The notes beneath the pieces are model-generated. The model was not told the origin of the DNA. It saw only the letters and a program-made list of their open reading frames with translations, and did no database searches. The translations under genes and the position numbers were made by a program. This document shows, in pieces, positions 27,022 through 36,593 of a stretch of DNA of 64,000 nucleotides (positions are counted from its first letter, which is position 1; each line of letters begins with the position of its first letter). This DNA comes from Chryseobacterium fluminis (lineage in GTDB: Bacteria > Bacteroidota > Bacteroidia > Flavobacteriales > Weeksellaceae), in NCBI RefSeq assembly GCF_026314945.1, contig NZ_CP111121.1, positions 3,658,001 to 3,722,000 of the forward strand. Direction: 5' to 3'.

Positions 27022-27561
27022 TTAAAATAATTCAACTTTAATCTGGTTAGGCGGGTTAAGGGCACCATGATTCTGACTCATGATCTCTCCGGAAAGACCT
27101 TGGTTCTGGGTTGGCAAGGCCAGAAATTCTCCTTCGCTGCTTTCCAACGGATTGAAATCATAATTTAAAAGATCGCCGTTCTCATCTGGTTTTTTCAGAG
27201 TAGGGATCATGACCAGGGTGTGTCTCTCCGCATAATTTGTACCGACTGGGGTATTCGCCATCGTACTCCAGTTAGCTGTGGTGGGATAGGCTGCATAATA
27301 AAAACGAATTCCCAAATCTTCTTCCGTAATGTCAGGATTGTTTTTTTGAGCTTCAGTTTCAATATCGCTGATGAATTTTTTTAAAGTATCCAGACCGAAA
27401 TGTATGGAATGGGAATCATCAAGGTTTAGTTTATCTTTAATCGCCACAAGATGATTATTTCTGTAATTGTCTACCAGCATCTGAATGAATTCATAGCTCA
27501 TGGTGTTAGGAGCTGATGGTTGTGAAAAAGTTTCAGGATCTGGGGTAGGGGTTGTGTTCAT
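27022..27561 (-). CDS. Hypothetical soluble protein
   Basis: A 179-residue protein with a Pro/Thr-rich start (MNTTPTPDPETFSQPSAP), no signal peptide and no membrane segment. The middle (LGIRFYYAAYPTT) and the end (HGALNPPNQIKVELF) suggest a compact alpha/beta fold, but I recognise no family. It lies 38 bp upstream of the six-helix membrane protein on the same strand, so it is probably the first gene of the sensor operon. Confidence 0.6.
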   Translation of the reverse strand: MNTTPTPDPETFSQPSAPNTMSYEFIQMLVDNYRNNHLVAIKDKLNLDDSHSIHFGLDTLKKFISDIETEAQKNNPDITEEDLGIRFYYAAYPTTANWSTMANTPVGTNYAERHTLVMIPTLKKPDENGDLLNYDFNPLESSEGEFLALPTQNQGLSGEIMSQNHGALNPPNQIKVELF

Positions 27562-27714
27562 AATGTAATGTTAGTTTTATAGTGAAATGTTAGTTAGTCC
27601 CGCAAATTTCGGAAAAATTTCAGGTTAAATACTACGTTTTTTTCCTGTTAATTCTCCGTGATTTTACGGATTGTTTTTTACGTTTTATAGTGTACCGGAA
27701 AAAGCGAACAAGTA

Positions 27715-27752
27715 AAAAATACGTGCCGCAGACATGATCTACAGCACGTATT
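27715..27752 (-). terminator. Terminator of clpB
   Basis: A long hairpin with outer arms AATACGTGC and GCACGTATT and a further inner pairing around AGATCATGTCT. On the minus strand it is followed by TTTTAC. It lies 31 bp after the clpB stop. Confidence 0.82.
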
Positions 27753-27782
27753 ACAAAAATTAATATATATGAAAAAAACTAT

Positions 27783-30376
27783 TTATTTTTCTGTAGGTCT
27801 GAAAACCAGACCTGTTTCCTCAAAATAATCCAGCGTGATTCTGTCACCGTCATTCACGGTTCCGGCCAGAATCTCACGGGATAATTTATTAAGAACTTCC
27901 TGTTGAATGACTCTCTTCAGCGGCCTTGCACCAAACACGGGATCATATCCTTTATTCATCAGATAATCCACAGCATCCTGGGTAGCAGTCATGATGATAT
28001 TTCGTTTGGCCAGCATATCATTGAATCCTCTCAGCTGATAGGTTACAATTTTTCCGATCTCCTTTTTTCTTAAAGGCTGGAACAGTACCACCTCATCAAT
28101 TCTGTTCAAAAACTCAGGACGCAAAGTCTGTTTCAACAGATCGAAGACCTCATCTTTCGTTTTACCGACGATCGTATCCTGGTTTTCATCAGTGATATTT
28201 TCAAAATTCTCCTGAATAAGATGTGAACCTAAATTCGAAGTCATAATGATAATCGAGTTCTTAAAATTCACCACCCTTCCTTTATTATCGGTAAGACGGC
28301 CATCATCCAAAACCTGCAGCAATGTGTTGAAAACATCCGGATGTGCCTTTTCAATTTCATCTAAAAGGACTACGGAATAAGGTCTTCTTCTTACGGCTTC
28401 AGTCAGTTGTCCGCCTTCATCATATCCCACATATCCCGGAGGCGCACCCACCAGCCTTGATACACTGTGTCTCTCCTGGTACTCACTCATATCAATCCTC
28501 GTCATGTTGTTTTCATCATCGAATAAAAACTCAGCCAGTGCTTTGGCCAGCTCCGTTTTTCCGACACCGGTAGTTCCTAAGAAGAGGAAGGACCCGATCG
28601 GTTTTTTATCATCGCTTAATCCCGCTCTGTTTCTTCTGATCGCATCTGCAACGGCAGTAATGGCTTCATCCTGACCAACCACTCTGTGATGAAGTTCGGC
28701 TTCCAGGTTTAATAATTTTTCTCTTTCGGACTGTAATAATTTTGTTACAGGAATCCCTGTCCATTTTGCAATTACCTCAGAGATATTATCTGCCGTCACT
28801 TCTTCTTTGATCAGTTCATTCTGATGATTCTGCATCTCAAGTTCCAGTTTCTGCAAAGCATCTTCCTTCTCTTTGATTTTTCCGTACTGAATTTCTGCTA
28901 CTTTGGCATAATCTCCTGCCCTTGACGCTCTTTCTGCTTCCAGTTTCAGAGATTCAATATCTTTTTTAATTGAGGTTAAATCCTCAGATTTCTGTTTTTC
29001 CTTAAGCCATTTAGCATTGATTTCATTTCTTTCCTCAGAAATTTTAGAAATATCTTCTTTTAAATGGTCAATTTTCGTCTGATTGCCTTCTCTTGAGATC
29101 GCAGCCAATTCGATTTCCATCTGCATCAGTTTTCGGTCGAGAACATCCAGCTCTTCAGGTTTCGAATTGATTTCCATTCTCAGTTTGGCCGAAGCTTCAT
29201 CAATAAGGTCGATCGCTTTATCCGGTAAAAACCGGTCAGAAATATATCGCTGAGACATCTCTACTGCTGCAATTATTGCCTCATCTTTGATTCTTACCTT
29301 GTGGTGTGCTTCATACTTGTCTTTAATACCACGGAGAATAGAAATAGCAGATTCTGTATCCGGTTCTTCCACCATTACTTTCTGGAAACGGCGCTCCAGG
29401 GCTTTATCTTTTTCAAAATATTTTTGATATTCATTCAATGTCGTGGCACCGATCGCCCTTAATTCTCCTCTTGCCAGAGCAGGTTTCAGAATGTTTGCAG
29501 CGTCCATCGCACCTTCGCCGCCTCCTGCGCCTACCAGTGTATGAATTTCATCAATAAAAAGGATGATTTGCCCGTCAGATTTTATAACTTCATTAACTAC
29601 AGATTTTAAACGCTCTTCAAATTCACCCTTATATTTGGCACCTGCGATTAATGCCCCCATATCTAATGAATATAAAGTCTTATCCATAAGATTTTCAGGA
29701 ATATCTCCGGAAATAATACGGTGCGCAATTCCTTCTGCAATCGCAGTCTTACCAACACCCGGTTCACCGATCAGGATAGGGTTGTTTTTTGTCCTTCTTG
29801 AAAGAATCTGTAAAACCCTTCTTATTTCTTCATCACGGCCGATGACCGGATCCAGTTTTCCCTCAGCAGCGAGTTCGTTAAAGTTCTTCGCATATTTATT
29901 TAAAGATTGATAGGTTTCTTCTGAACTTGCAGAAGTCGCCTTACTCCCTTTCCTTAATTCTTTAATTCCACCTTCCAGAAGGCTTTTCGTAACGCCCATA
30001 TCCTTGAGCATTTTTGAAACTTCTGAGCCTGTTTCCAAAAGTGATAGCCATAAATGTTCGATGGTTACGAATTCGTCACCCATTTTTTTAGCAATGTTGG
30101 GCGCATCAAGCAATACTTTATTCGCTGATTGCGAAAGGTAAATATTTCCGCCCTGTACTTTCGGGAGTTTTTCAAGATTCTCACGGTTGCGCTTCTTACC
30201 AACTGGGCATCTGCTTCAGATTTTTTCAGTAAGAATGGCGATATGTTTTCATCTACCTGGAAAATTCCTTCAAGGAGATGTTGAGGTTCGATCTGCTGAT
30301 TACCAAATTCCATGGCCACCTGTTGTGCAGCCTGGATGGCTTCCTGTGATTTTACGGTATATTGGTTTAAGTTCAT
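27783..30376 (-). pseudogene. clpB: ClpB disaggregase gene with a single-base frameshift
   Basis: ClpB is the hexameric Hsp100 ATPase that rescues aggregated proteins with DnaK. The first part (start 30376, MNLNQYTVKSQEAIQAAQQV) is read in one frame to about SEADAQLVRSATV. The rest (Clp-N end, both AAA modules with GEPGVGKT and GTTGVGKT Walker A motifs, the middle coiled coil and the C-terminus) continues in another frame. Around 30176-30184 the minus strand reads GTGAGAATC; restoring one base (GTGGAGAAT, V-E-N) rejoins the frames into 864 residues, the usual length. So either a real recent mutation or a sequencing error. An internal Met at 30113 opens the second part, but that product would lack most of the Clp-N domain. 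Confidence 0.9.
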
Positions 30377-30892
30377 ATCTTGTATATTTTGATTCTTTAA
30401 GTTTTGGTTTTCAATTTTAGATTTCAGACATCAGATTTCAGACCATAAGAGTCTAATAAATGTTAATTTTTAAATCCGATTTTCTAATTTCTGATGTCTT
30501 TGATCTTATTTAATCATTTAATTCTAACCGCTATATCGCAAAAACTGTTCAATTGATGAATTTTTAAAAATATTAGACAAAATTTCCGAAATTTGTATTT
30601 TTAAGAATGTTGATGAAGACAAAATTTCCGATTCGCTTCATATGAATAAGGAATTGTGGAAAAACAGTCATGTTTAGAAATCGAAATCCTTGAAGAATGT
30701 TTAACTTCAGATTGCCCGGATTAAGCTATAATTCATTACTACAGGAATAGCAAATTCTAAAGGTTTTGACGGAGTAGTGGAAATCAGAAATAAATCTCAG
30801 CTAAAGCCTGGTGATATATACAAGGATTAGGTCCATTCTGGCGAATGGTGAAAATCATTTTCTCAAAATCAAAATATTACAATCAAAATAAT
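30377..30892. other. Gene-free stretch with possible gene remnants
   Basis: About 500 bp without an intact gene. It contains a dyad, AGACATCAGA (30426) and TCTGATGTCT (30490), made of short repeated TTTCAGA words. On the plus strand, three reading-frame pieces (30546-30680 with KNVDEDKISDSLHMNKELW; then EIEILEECLTSDCPD; then GFDGVVEIRNKSQLKPG up to 30828) could be fragments of one decayed coding region broken by frameshifts and a stop. No family was recognised, and chance cannot be excluded. Confidence 0.3.
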
Positions 30893-30900
30893 TACTTTTG
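30893..30900 (+). promoter_or_regulatory. Putative -7 box of the TetR gene
   Basis: TACTTTTG matches TAnnTTTG and would start transcription near 30907, just ahead of the ATG at 30911. This supports 30911 over the in-frame ATG at 30845, which would lie outside the transcript. Confidence 0.5.
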
Positions 30901-30910
30901 CGAAGATCAG

Positions 30911-31486
30911 ATGGAGTTAAAAGAAAAACAAAAGAAAATACTGGACGTTGCCGTAGAACTTTTCAAGGAGAAAGGGTATATGGGCAGTTCTGTAAGGGAT
31001 TTGGCAACAAAACTCAATATTAAAGCGGCATCTCTGTATGCACATATCCGTTCAAAAGAAGAAATCCTGGAATGGATCTGTTTTGGAATTGCTCATGAAT
31101 TCTTTGCTGAACTTCAGGAAGTTAAAAATACAGAGGCCAGTCCTAAAGATAAGCTGAATCTGTTTATAGAAAAACATTTGTCTGTTGTCCTGAAAAATCG
31201 TGATGTGACTCATATTTATTCTAACGAATGGAAGCATCTGGAAGAAAAACTTCCTGAATTTGTTGAATTGAGAAAAAATTACCAACAGGAAGTGGAAAAC
31301 TTAATTTCCGAAATATACACGGCTGAAAACTGGGAACTCAGATCATCCGCTTTTACCACAAGATTTATCCTCCATACCTTAAACAATTCCTACTTCTGGT
31401 TTAAAAGGAATATTGAATCAACTACTGAAATTACCGATGAAATAAGGGATAAAATTCTTTACGGATTGTTGGGGCATCATAAGTAG
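30911..31486 (+). CDS. TetR-family regulator of the phenylacetate cluster
   Basis: A 191-residue TetR/AcrR protein. The N-terminal helix-turn-helix is clear (KILDVAVELFKEKGYMGSSV, DLATKLNIKAASLYAHIRSK) and is followed by a helical ligand-binding domain. The start at 30911 puts the first helix at the usual distance from the N-terminus. It stands directly upstream of paaK in the same direction, with a 265-bp spacer holding palindromes. In bacteria without paaX, TetR proteins such as PaaR repress paa genes and respond to phenylacetyl-CoA; the same role is inferred here. Confidence 0.87.
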   Translation: MELKEKQKKILDVAVELFKEKGYMGSSVRDLATKLNIKAASLYAHIRSKEEILEWICFGIAHEFFAELQEVKNTEASPKDKLNLFIEKHLSVVLKNRDVTHIYSNEWKHLEEKLPEFVELRKNYQQEVENLISEIYTAENWELRSSAFTTRFILHTLNNSYFWFKRNIESTTEITDEIRDKILYGLLGHHK

Positions 31487-31677
31487 ACTTGCCTGATGTA
31501 CAAACGTGTTTGTTGAGATATTAAGCCTTTATCGTATAATTGAAAATTTAAAATAGTTGCTAAAGGATTTTTAAATATTAACTATACTGTTCAATAAAAT
31601 ATTGCTGCAATAATAGTCAAAATCCCCGGAAATTCTTCTGTCGTGCCTGATTCAAATTATTTAGAATCATTCAAAAT

Positions 31678-31745
31678 ATGACAAAAGTCATAAATATTTT
31701 GTCACATTCCAAAATCTTTTTAAATTTACACCTAACAAATGTTAG
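31678..31745 (+). promoter_or_regulatory. Promoter and operators of the paa operon
   Basis: TTTTG (31697-31701) and TAAATTTA (31721-31728) have the 19-nt spacing of Bacteroidota -33/-7 elements. CTAACA-AA-TGTTAG (31732-31745) overlaps the expected start of transcription and is a good TetR operator. The -33 element is itself one arm of the inverted repeat TGACAAAA/TTTTGTCA (31679-31704), inside which ATGAC-AAAA-GTCAT is a second palindrome. Two binding sites, or two regulators, are suggested. The paaK ATG follows at 31752. Confidence 0.6.
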
Positions 31746-31751
31746 TTAGCT

Positions 31752-33071
31752 ATGGATTTTGATGTTGAATATTTGAAGCTCGACCAGTTGAGACAGCTTC
31801 AGTCTGAGCGGTTGGTTGAATTGGTTGATTATCTTGGAGAAAAGTCGGAATTTTATAAAAGGAAATTTAATGAAGCGGGAATAATCCCACAGGATGTCAG
31901 GTCGATTGAAGATATTACAAAACTCCCGATTACTTACAAACAGGATTTAAGAGATCAGTATCCGTTCGGATTATTTACTGTTCCGAAAGAAGAATTACAG
32001 AGAATTCACTGTTCGAGCGGAACAACGGGAAAACCGACAGTGGTAGGATATACTAAGGAAGATGTGGGGGTATTCAGCGAAGTGGTTGCAAGATCATTAA
32101 ATGCAGCAGGAGCAAGACCGGGAATGCAATTGCACAATGCTTACGGGTACGGAATTTTTACGGGCGGACTTGGTCTTCATTACGGGGCAGAAAAATTAGG
32201 AATGAGCGTTCTCCCGATTTCAGGAGGAATGACGGTAAGACAGGTAGATTTAATCATCGATTTTAAGCCCGAAGTATTATGCTGCTCGCCTTCATATGCG
32301 CTGACCATTGCTGATGAATTTGCAAAGAGAGGCATTTCAGCAGACGAAATCAGCTTAAAATATGCGGTATTAGGATCAGAGCCCTGGACGGAATTAATAA
32401 GACATCATATTGAAGAAAGATTAGGTGTTCATGCGACTAATATTTATGGGTTAAGCGAAATCATTGGTCCTGGCGTTTCGATGGAAGATTTCGAGGAAAA
32501 AGGGGGCTCCTATATATGGGAAGATCATTTCTATCCGGAAATTTTAAATCCGGTTACAAAAGAGCCTGTTCCTTTTGGGGAAGAAGGAGTTTTGGTGATC
32601 ACCACATTAACGAAAAAAGCAATGCCTCTTTTGCGGTACTGGACAAACGATATTACCAGTCTCTATTATGATGAAAATCAGAAAAGAACGATGGTGAAAA
32701 TGAGGCCCATTCTCGGAAGAGCCGATGATATGCTGATCGTAAGAGGAGTCAATGTATATCCAAGCCAGATTGAAGAAGCTTTTTCACATGTAAAAGGGGT
32801 GGTTCCGAATTATTATTTTACTCCCGTTGAAAAAGAACAGATGTGTGTAGCATTGGATGTTGATGTAGAAATTGATGATGAATTGTTGACGGCAGAAAAT
32901 TTAAATATCAATTCAGATGAATACCTTAATTTCACGCAAAATTTTGGAAAAAGCATCGAGAATGAAATAAAAAGAAGGGTAGGAATTACAACAAATGTGA
33001 AAATTCATGCTCAGGATAGCTTACCTAAATGCGAAGGTGGAAAAATTAACAGAATACTAAAAACAAAATGA
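31752..33071 (+). CDS. paaK: Phenylacetate-CoA ligase
   Basis: Activates phenylacetate to phenylacetyl-CoA with ATP and CoA, the entry step of the aerobic pathway, in the cytoplasm. The 439-residue adenylate-forming enzyme has the AMP-binding loop SSGTTGKPT (residues 88-96), the YGLSEIIGPG motif and the C-terminal hinge GRADDMLIVRGVNVYPSQIEE with the family GVN signature, and ends with the catalytic-lysine region CEGGKINRI. It overlaps paaE by 4 bp. First gene behind the operator region. Confidence 0.97.
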   Translation: MDFDVEYLKLDQLRQLQSERLVELVDYLGEKSEFYKRKFNEAGIIPQDVRSIEDITKLPITYKQDLRDQYPFGLFTVPKEELQRIHCSSGTTGKPTVVGYTKEDVGVFSEVVARSLNAAGARPGMQLHNAYGYGIFTGGLGLHYGAEKLGMSVLPISGGMTVRQVDLIIDFKPEVLCCSPSYALTIADEFAKRGISADEISLKYAVLGSEPWTELIRHHIEERLGVHATNIYGLSEIIGPGVSMEDFEEKGGSYIWEDHFYPEILNPVTKEPVPFGEEGVLVITTLTKKAMPLLRYWTNDITSLYYDENQKRTMVKMRPILGRADDMLIVRGVNVYPSQIEEAFSHVKGVVPNYYFTPVEKEQMCVALDVDVEIDDELLTAENLNINSDEYLNFTQNFGKSIENEIKRRVGITTNVKIHAQDSLPKCEGGKINRILKTK

Positions 33072-34153
33072 ATTCATTTTATAAATTAAAAACGGTAAGG
33101 GTTCAGAAAGATACCAACGATGCTGTCAATGTAGCCGTTGAAATTCCTGAAGAACTGAAAGATAAATTCAGATTCAAGCAGGGACAGTATCTGAATTTCC
33201 GGATGATGATCAACGGGAATGAGGAGAGACGTTCTTATTCGATCTGCAATGCGCCGAGTGAAAAAAGCAATACGCTGGAAGTATTGGTGAAATTACTGGA
33301 AAACGGAAAAGTTTCCGGGTATTTCAACGAGCATCTTCACATGGATGAAATCCTTGAGGTAATGCCTCCAATGGGGGGTTTCAATACTTCTTATCATCCG
33401 ACAAACGTAAAAACGTATGTTGGTTTGGCGGCAGGAAGCGGAATTTCTCCGGTACTGTCCAATATCAAAGAGAGCCTCTACCAGGAGCCCAATTCCAATG
33501 CATATCTGTTTTACAGCAACAGAAGCATGAATCATGTCATGAAAAAGGCTGAAATTGATCAATTGGTGGATACTTTTAAAGGAAGACTGAAAGTGGTTTA
33601 TTTAGTAAGCCGTGAGCAGCATGAAGATCCGATTTTCGAAGGAAGAATTTCCCCTGAAAAATTAGATCAGCTGTTTGAAAGATATGCGGATATCGATGTT
33701 AAAGAATCGACTTTCTTTATCTGCGGACCTTCAGAAATGATTAAGGGAATTGCAGATTATCTGAAAAAAGATAAAAAAGTGCCGGCGATACAGGTTTTAT
33801 TTGAGTATTTTACTGCTCCTGACGAAGAAAATTCTGAAGAAATGAGCGACGAATTCAAGGCTATTGCCAATATCGAAAGTATGGTAACCGTTATCATTGA
33901 TGATGATGAATATTCGTTCCACCTTAATTCTAAAAAAGAGAGTATCTTAGATAAAGCATTGAAAGACAATCTTCCTGTGCCTTTTGCATGCAAAGGAGGC
34001 GTTTGTTGTACGTGTAAAGCCGAAGTTCTGGAAGGAGAAGTTTTCATGGAGAAAAACTACGCGCTTACCGAAGAAGAAGTAGCCAGAGGCTTCGTTCTTA
34101 CCTGTCAATGTCACCCGACAACGAATGTGGTGATGCTTAATTATGATGTTTAA
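33068..34153 (+). CDS. paaE: Phenylacetyl-CoA epoxidase reductase subunit PaaE
   Basis: Passes electrons from NADPH by way of FAD and a [2Fe-2S] cluster to the PaaA di-iron centre. The 361 residues form an FAD-binding ferredoxin-reductase domain (RRSYSICNAP), an NAD(P) domain (GLAAGSGISPV, FFICGPSEMI) and a C-terminal plant-type ferredoxin with Cys308, Cys313, Cys316 and a later Cys in LTCQCHP. Here paaE leads the epoxidase genes, ahead of A-B-C-D, instead of following them as in E. coli. It is coupled to paaK by a 4-bp overlap. Confidence 0.95.
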   Translation: MNSFYKLKTVRVQKDTNDAVNVAVEIPEELKDKFRFKQGQYLNFRMMINGNEERRSYSICNAPSEKSNTLEVLVKLLENGKVSGYFNEHLHMDEILEVMPPMGGFNTSYHPTNVKTYVGLAAGSGISPVLSNIKESLYQEPNSNAYLFYSNRSMNHVMKKAEIDQLVDTFKGRLKVVYLVSREQHEDPIFEGRISPEKLDQLFERYADIDVKESTFFICGPSEMIKGIADYLKKDKKVPAIQVLFEYFTAPDEENSEEMSDEFKAIANIESMVTVIIDDDEYSFHLNSKKESILDKALKDNLPVPFACKGGVCCTCKAEVLEGEVFMEKNYALTEEEVARGFVLTCQCHPTTNVVMLNYDV

Positions 34154-34267
34154 GACAATTTGAAAATGAGGAAATGTGCTAATTTGAAAATGCCGTTTTT
34201 GCATTTTAATTTTCAGATTACCTAATTCTCAAATTTTCAAATTAATACATTTTCAAATTAAAAAACA
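34154..34267. repeat. AATTTGAAAATG inverted-repeat element 1 (paaE-paaA)
   Basis: After the paaE stop come two AATTTGAAAATG words (about 34156 and 34189). Before the paaA ATG come TCTCAAATTTTCAAATT and CATTTTCAAATT, their reverse complements. The arms can pair over a short central loop, giving a long imperfect hairpin that fills the whole spacer. Confidence 0.85.
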
Positions 34268-35206
34268 ATGGATTTAGAAAAATTTGTACAATACGTACAC
34301 GACGAAAATAAAGTAGAACCAAAAGATGTAATGCCAGATGATTACAGGAAATTATTGGTTCGTCAGATTTCTCAGCATGCCCATTCCGAAATCGTAGGGA
34401 TGCTGCCGGAAGCCAACTGGATTTCCAGAGCACCTTCATTGAGAAGGAAAATGGCTCTTTTAGCTAAAGTTCAGGATGAGGCAGGCCACGGTTTATACCT
34501 GTATTCAGCCACTGAAACTTTAGGAAACGGAACCATCAGAGCAGACCGCGACGCGACTTATGAGGATATGCTGGAAGGAAAAGCGAAATATTCAAGTATA
34601 TTCAATTATCCTACATTGAGCTGGGCAGATATCGGTGCTATCGGCTGGCTGGTAGATGGTGCAGCCATTATGAACCAGGTGATGCTGATGGGGAATTCTT
34701 ACGGCCCTTATTCAAGAGCAATGGTGAAAATCTGTAAAGAAGAATCTTTCCACCAAAGACAGGGATATGAGATTTTGATGGCACTTTGCCGTGGAACAAA
34801 ACAGCAGAAAGAAATGGCCCAGGCTTCATTAAACCGTTTCTGGTGGCCGGCTTTAATGATGTTCGGTCCGAATGACGACAGCTCGCCGAACTCTAAGATT
34901 TCTATGAATTACAGAGTAAAAAGAGAAAGTAACGACAGCCTTCGTCAGAGATTTATTGACGTTACGGTTTCTCAGGCTGAATTCTTAGGATTAACCATTC
35001 CGGATAAAGATCTGAAATGGAACGAAGAAAGACAGCATTACGATTTCGGAGAACTTCCATGGGATGAATTTATGGAAATTTTAAAAGGAAACGGCCCTGC
35101 CAACAAAAAGCGTATCGAAACCAAGAGAAAAGCACAGAGGGAAAATTCCTGGGTAAAAGAAGCCGCAGCAGCTTTCGCTGAAAAAGAACAAAAAGAAGTA
35201 ATATAA
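34268..35206 (+). CDS. paaA: Phenylacetyl-CoA epoxidase catalytic subunit PaaA
   Basis: Di-iron monooxygenase subunit that inserts oxygen into the ring of phenylacetyl-CoA to give the 1,2-epoxide. The 312-residue ferritin-like protein shows the two ExxH iron-binding motifs, EAGH in [16 protein letters not shown] and EESFH in [13 protein letters not shown]. It works in the PaaABCE complex with PaaC as structural partner. Spacers on both sides are filled by the AATTTGAAAATG palindromic elements. Confidence 0.97.
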   Translation: MDLEKFVQYVHDENKVEPKDVMPDDYRKLLVRQISQHAHSEIVGMLPEANWISRAPSLRRKMALLAKVQDEAGHGLYLYSATETLGNGTIRADRDATYEDMLEGKAKYSSIFNYPTLSWADIGAIGWLVDGAAIMNQVMLMGNSYGPYSRAMVKICKEESFHQRQGYEILMALCRGTKQQKEMAQASLNRFWWPALMMFGPNDDSSPNSKISMNYRVKRESNDSLRQRFIDVTVSQAEFLGLTIPDKDLKWNEERQHYDFGELPWDEFMEILKGNGPANKKRIETKRKAQRENSWVKEAAAAFAEKEQKEVI

Positions 35207-35328
35207 TTTGAAAATGTACTAATTTGAAAATTTGAAAATGACCTTAACCACGTTAATTATTCTCAAATTTTCAATGACGACGATTCATCATTTTCAAATT
35301 AACCAATTTTCAAATTTTCAAATTAAAT
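35207..35328. repeat. AATTTGAAAATG inverted-repeat element 2 (paaA-paaB)
   Basis: The left arm has AATTTGAAAATG, a 4-nt spacer and a double copy of the word (35214-35250). The right arm has TCTCAAATTTTCAA, then CATTTTCAAATT and a double TTTTCAAATT copy up to the paaB ATG. The centre includes CTTAACCACGTTAATTAT. It fills the spacer. Confidence 0.87.
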
Positions 35329-35610
35329 ATGGCAAACTTAGATATGTGGGAAGTGTTTATTCAGACTAAACCGGGATTATCTCACAAACACGTTGGAATT
35401 GTACAGGCACCAACAGCAGAGATGGCTCTGCAAAATGCAAGAGACGTTTATACGAGAAGAAAAGAAGGAACATCAGTCTGGGTAGTTCCAAGTAAATATA
35501 TTGTGACTTCAGAGGGAGTGGATAAGGAAGCTTTCTTTGATCCTGCTGACGACAAACTATACCGTCACCCGACATTCTACGAGATCCCGAACGATGTAAA
35601 AAATATGTAG
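35329..35610 (+). CDS. paaB: Phenylacetyl-CoA epoxidase subunit PaaB
   Basis: A 93-residue small subunit of the epoxidase, needed for assembly or activity of the PaaABCE complex. It has the typical start (DMWEVFIQTKPGLSHKHVG), the MALQNARDVYTRRKEG stretch and the ending YRHPTFYEIPNDVKNM, all characteristic of PaaB. The length fits the family. It lies between two palindromic elements. Confidence 0.96.
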   Translation: MANLDMWEVFIQTKPGLSHKHVGIVQAPTAEMALQNARDVYTRRKEGTSVWVVPSKYIVTSEGVDKEAFFDPADDKLYRHPTFYEIPNDVKNM

Positions 35611-35746
35611 ATTAATAATTTGAAAATGTAATAATTTGAAAATTTGAAAATTACTTTAACTCCGTTAATTATTTTCAAATTTTTCAATTAAGGCAATGAA
35701 TCAATTTTCAAATTAACTAATTTTCAAATTTTCAAATTAAAAAATA
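35611..35746. repeat. AATTTGAAAATG inverted-repeat element 3 (paaB-paaC)
   Basis: The longest copy (136 bp). The left arm holds AATTTGAAAATG and a double copy. The centre, ACTTTAACTCCGTTAATTAT, resembles that of element 2. The right arm has several TTTTCAAATT words, the last ending 8 bp before the paaC ATG. Confidence 0.87.
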
Positions 35747-36496
35747 ATGAACCCATTATATAATTATCTATTAAAACTAGCAGACGACAGTTTCATCATG
35801 GGCCAGCGTTTGTCTGCATGGTGTGGTGAAGGTCCTTATCTGGAAGAAGATATTGCATTAACGAACATCGCGTTGGATGAACTTGGACAGGCGAATAACT
35901 TTTATGTTTACGTTTCAAGAGTGATTGATAACGGCAAAAGTGAAGATGACTTGGCATTTTTACGATATGAGCACGAATATCTGAATGCGCACTGGACAGA
36001 ACTTCCGAATGAAGACTATGCTCAGACGATTTTAAAGGTGTATGTTTTCTCAGTGTATCAGAAATTAATGTACGAGGCATTATCAAATTCTACCAACGAA
36101 GAACTTTCAGCCATTGCTCAAAAGTCTTTGAAAGAAGTGCGATATCATTATACGCACGCGGCATCATGGATGAAAATTTTCGCGCAGGGAACAGAAGAAA
36201 GTAGATCCCGTTTGGTAAAATCCATTGAAAATATCTGGGAATACACCAAGGGTCTGTTCGCAAAAACAGAAGGAGAGGATGATTTGGTAGCTTTAAACAT
36301 AGCTCCTAATACAGAGGCACTCTATGAAGAATTTCTTGTGATTACACAGAAAGATTTCGCGGATTTCGGTTTAGAATATCCTACGAATCCTTTTATGCAG
36401 CCAAAATCAAGAACAGGTTATCACACAGAATATTTCGGATTTATGCTTTGTGAATTGCAATACATGCAGCGAGCGTATCCGGGGTGTACATGGTAA
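35747..36496 (+). CDS. paaC: Phenylacetyl-CoA epoxidase structural subunit PaaC
   Basis: A 249-residue ferritin-like helical protein that pairs with PaaA in the epoxidase and lacks a full iron site. Family segments seen: LADDSFIMGQRLSAWCGEGP, EDIALTNIALDELGQA, EVRYHYTHAASWM and the end RTGYHTEYFGFMLCELQYMQ. Length and gene order fit paaC. Flanked by palindromic elements on both sides. Confidence 0.96.
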   Translation: MNPLYNYLLKLADDSFIMGQRLSAWCGEGPYLEEDIALTNIALDELGQANNFYVYVSRVIDNGKSEDDLAFLRYEHEYLNAHWTELPNEDYAQTILKVYVFSVYQKLMYEALSNSTNEELSAIAQKSLKEVRYHYTHAASWMKIFAQGTEESRSRLVKSIENIWEYTKGLFAKTEGEDDLVALNIAPNTEALYEEFLVITQKDFADFGLEYPTNPFMQPKSRTGYHTEYFGFMLCELQYMQRAYPGCTW

Positions 36497-36593
36497 AAAT
36501 GTTAATGAGTTAATTTGAAAATGAGTTAATTTGAAAATGGCAAACTACTTTACATTTTCAAATTTTCAAATTTTTTAATTCTCAAATTAATCA
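36497..36593. repeat. AATTTGAAAATG inverted-repeat element 4 (paaC-paaD)
   Basis: Two AATTTGAAAATG words on the left, the centre GCAAACTACTTTAC, and ATTTTCAAATTTTCAAATT plus TTCTCAAATT on the right, ending 5 bp before the paaD ATG. Confidence 0.85.

Noticed and set aside
30845..30910. Longer N-terminus of the TetR regulator from the ATG at 30845
   Set aside because: The extra 22 residues would precede the DNA-binding helix in an unusual way, and the -7 box at 30893 puts the transcript start after that ATG.
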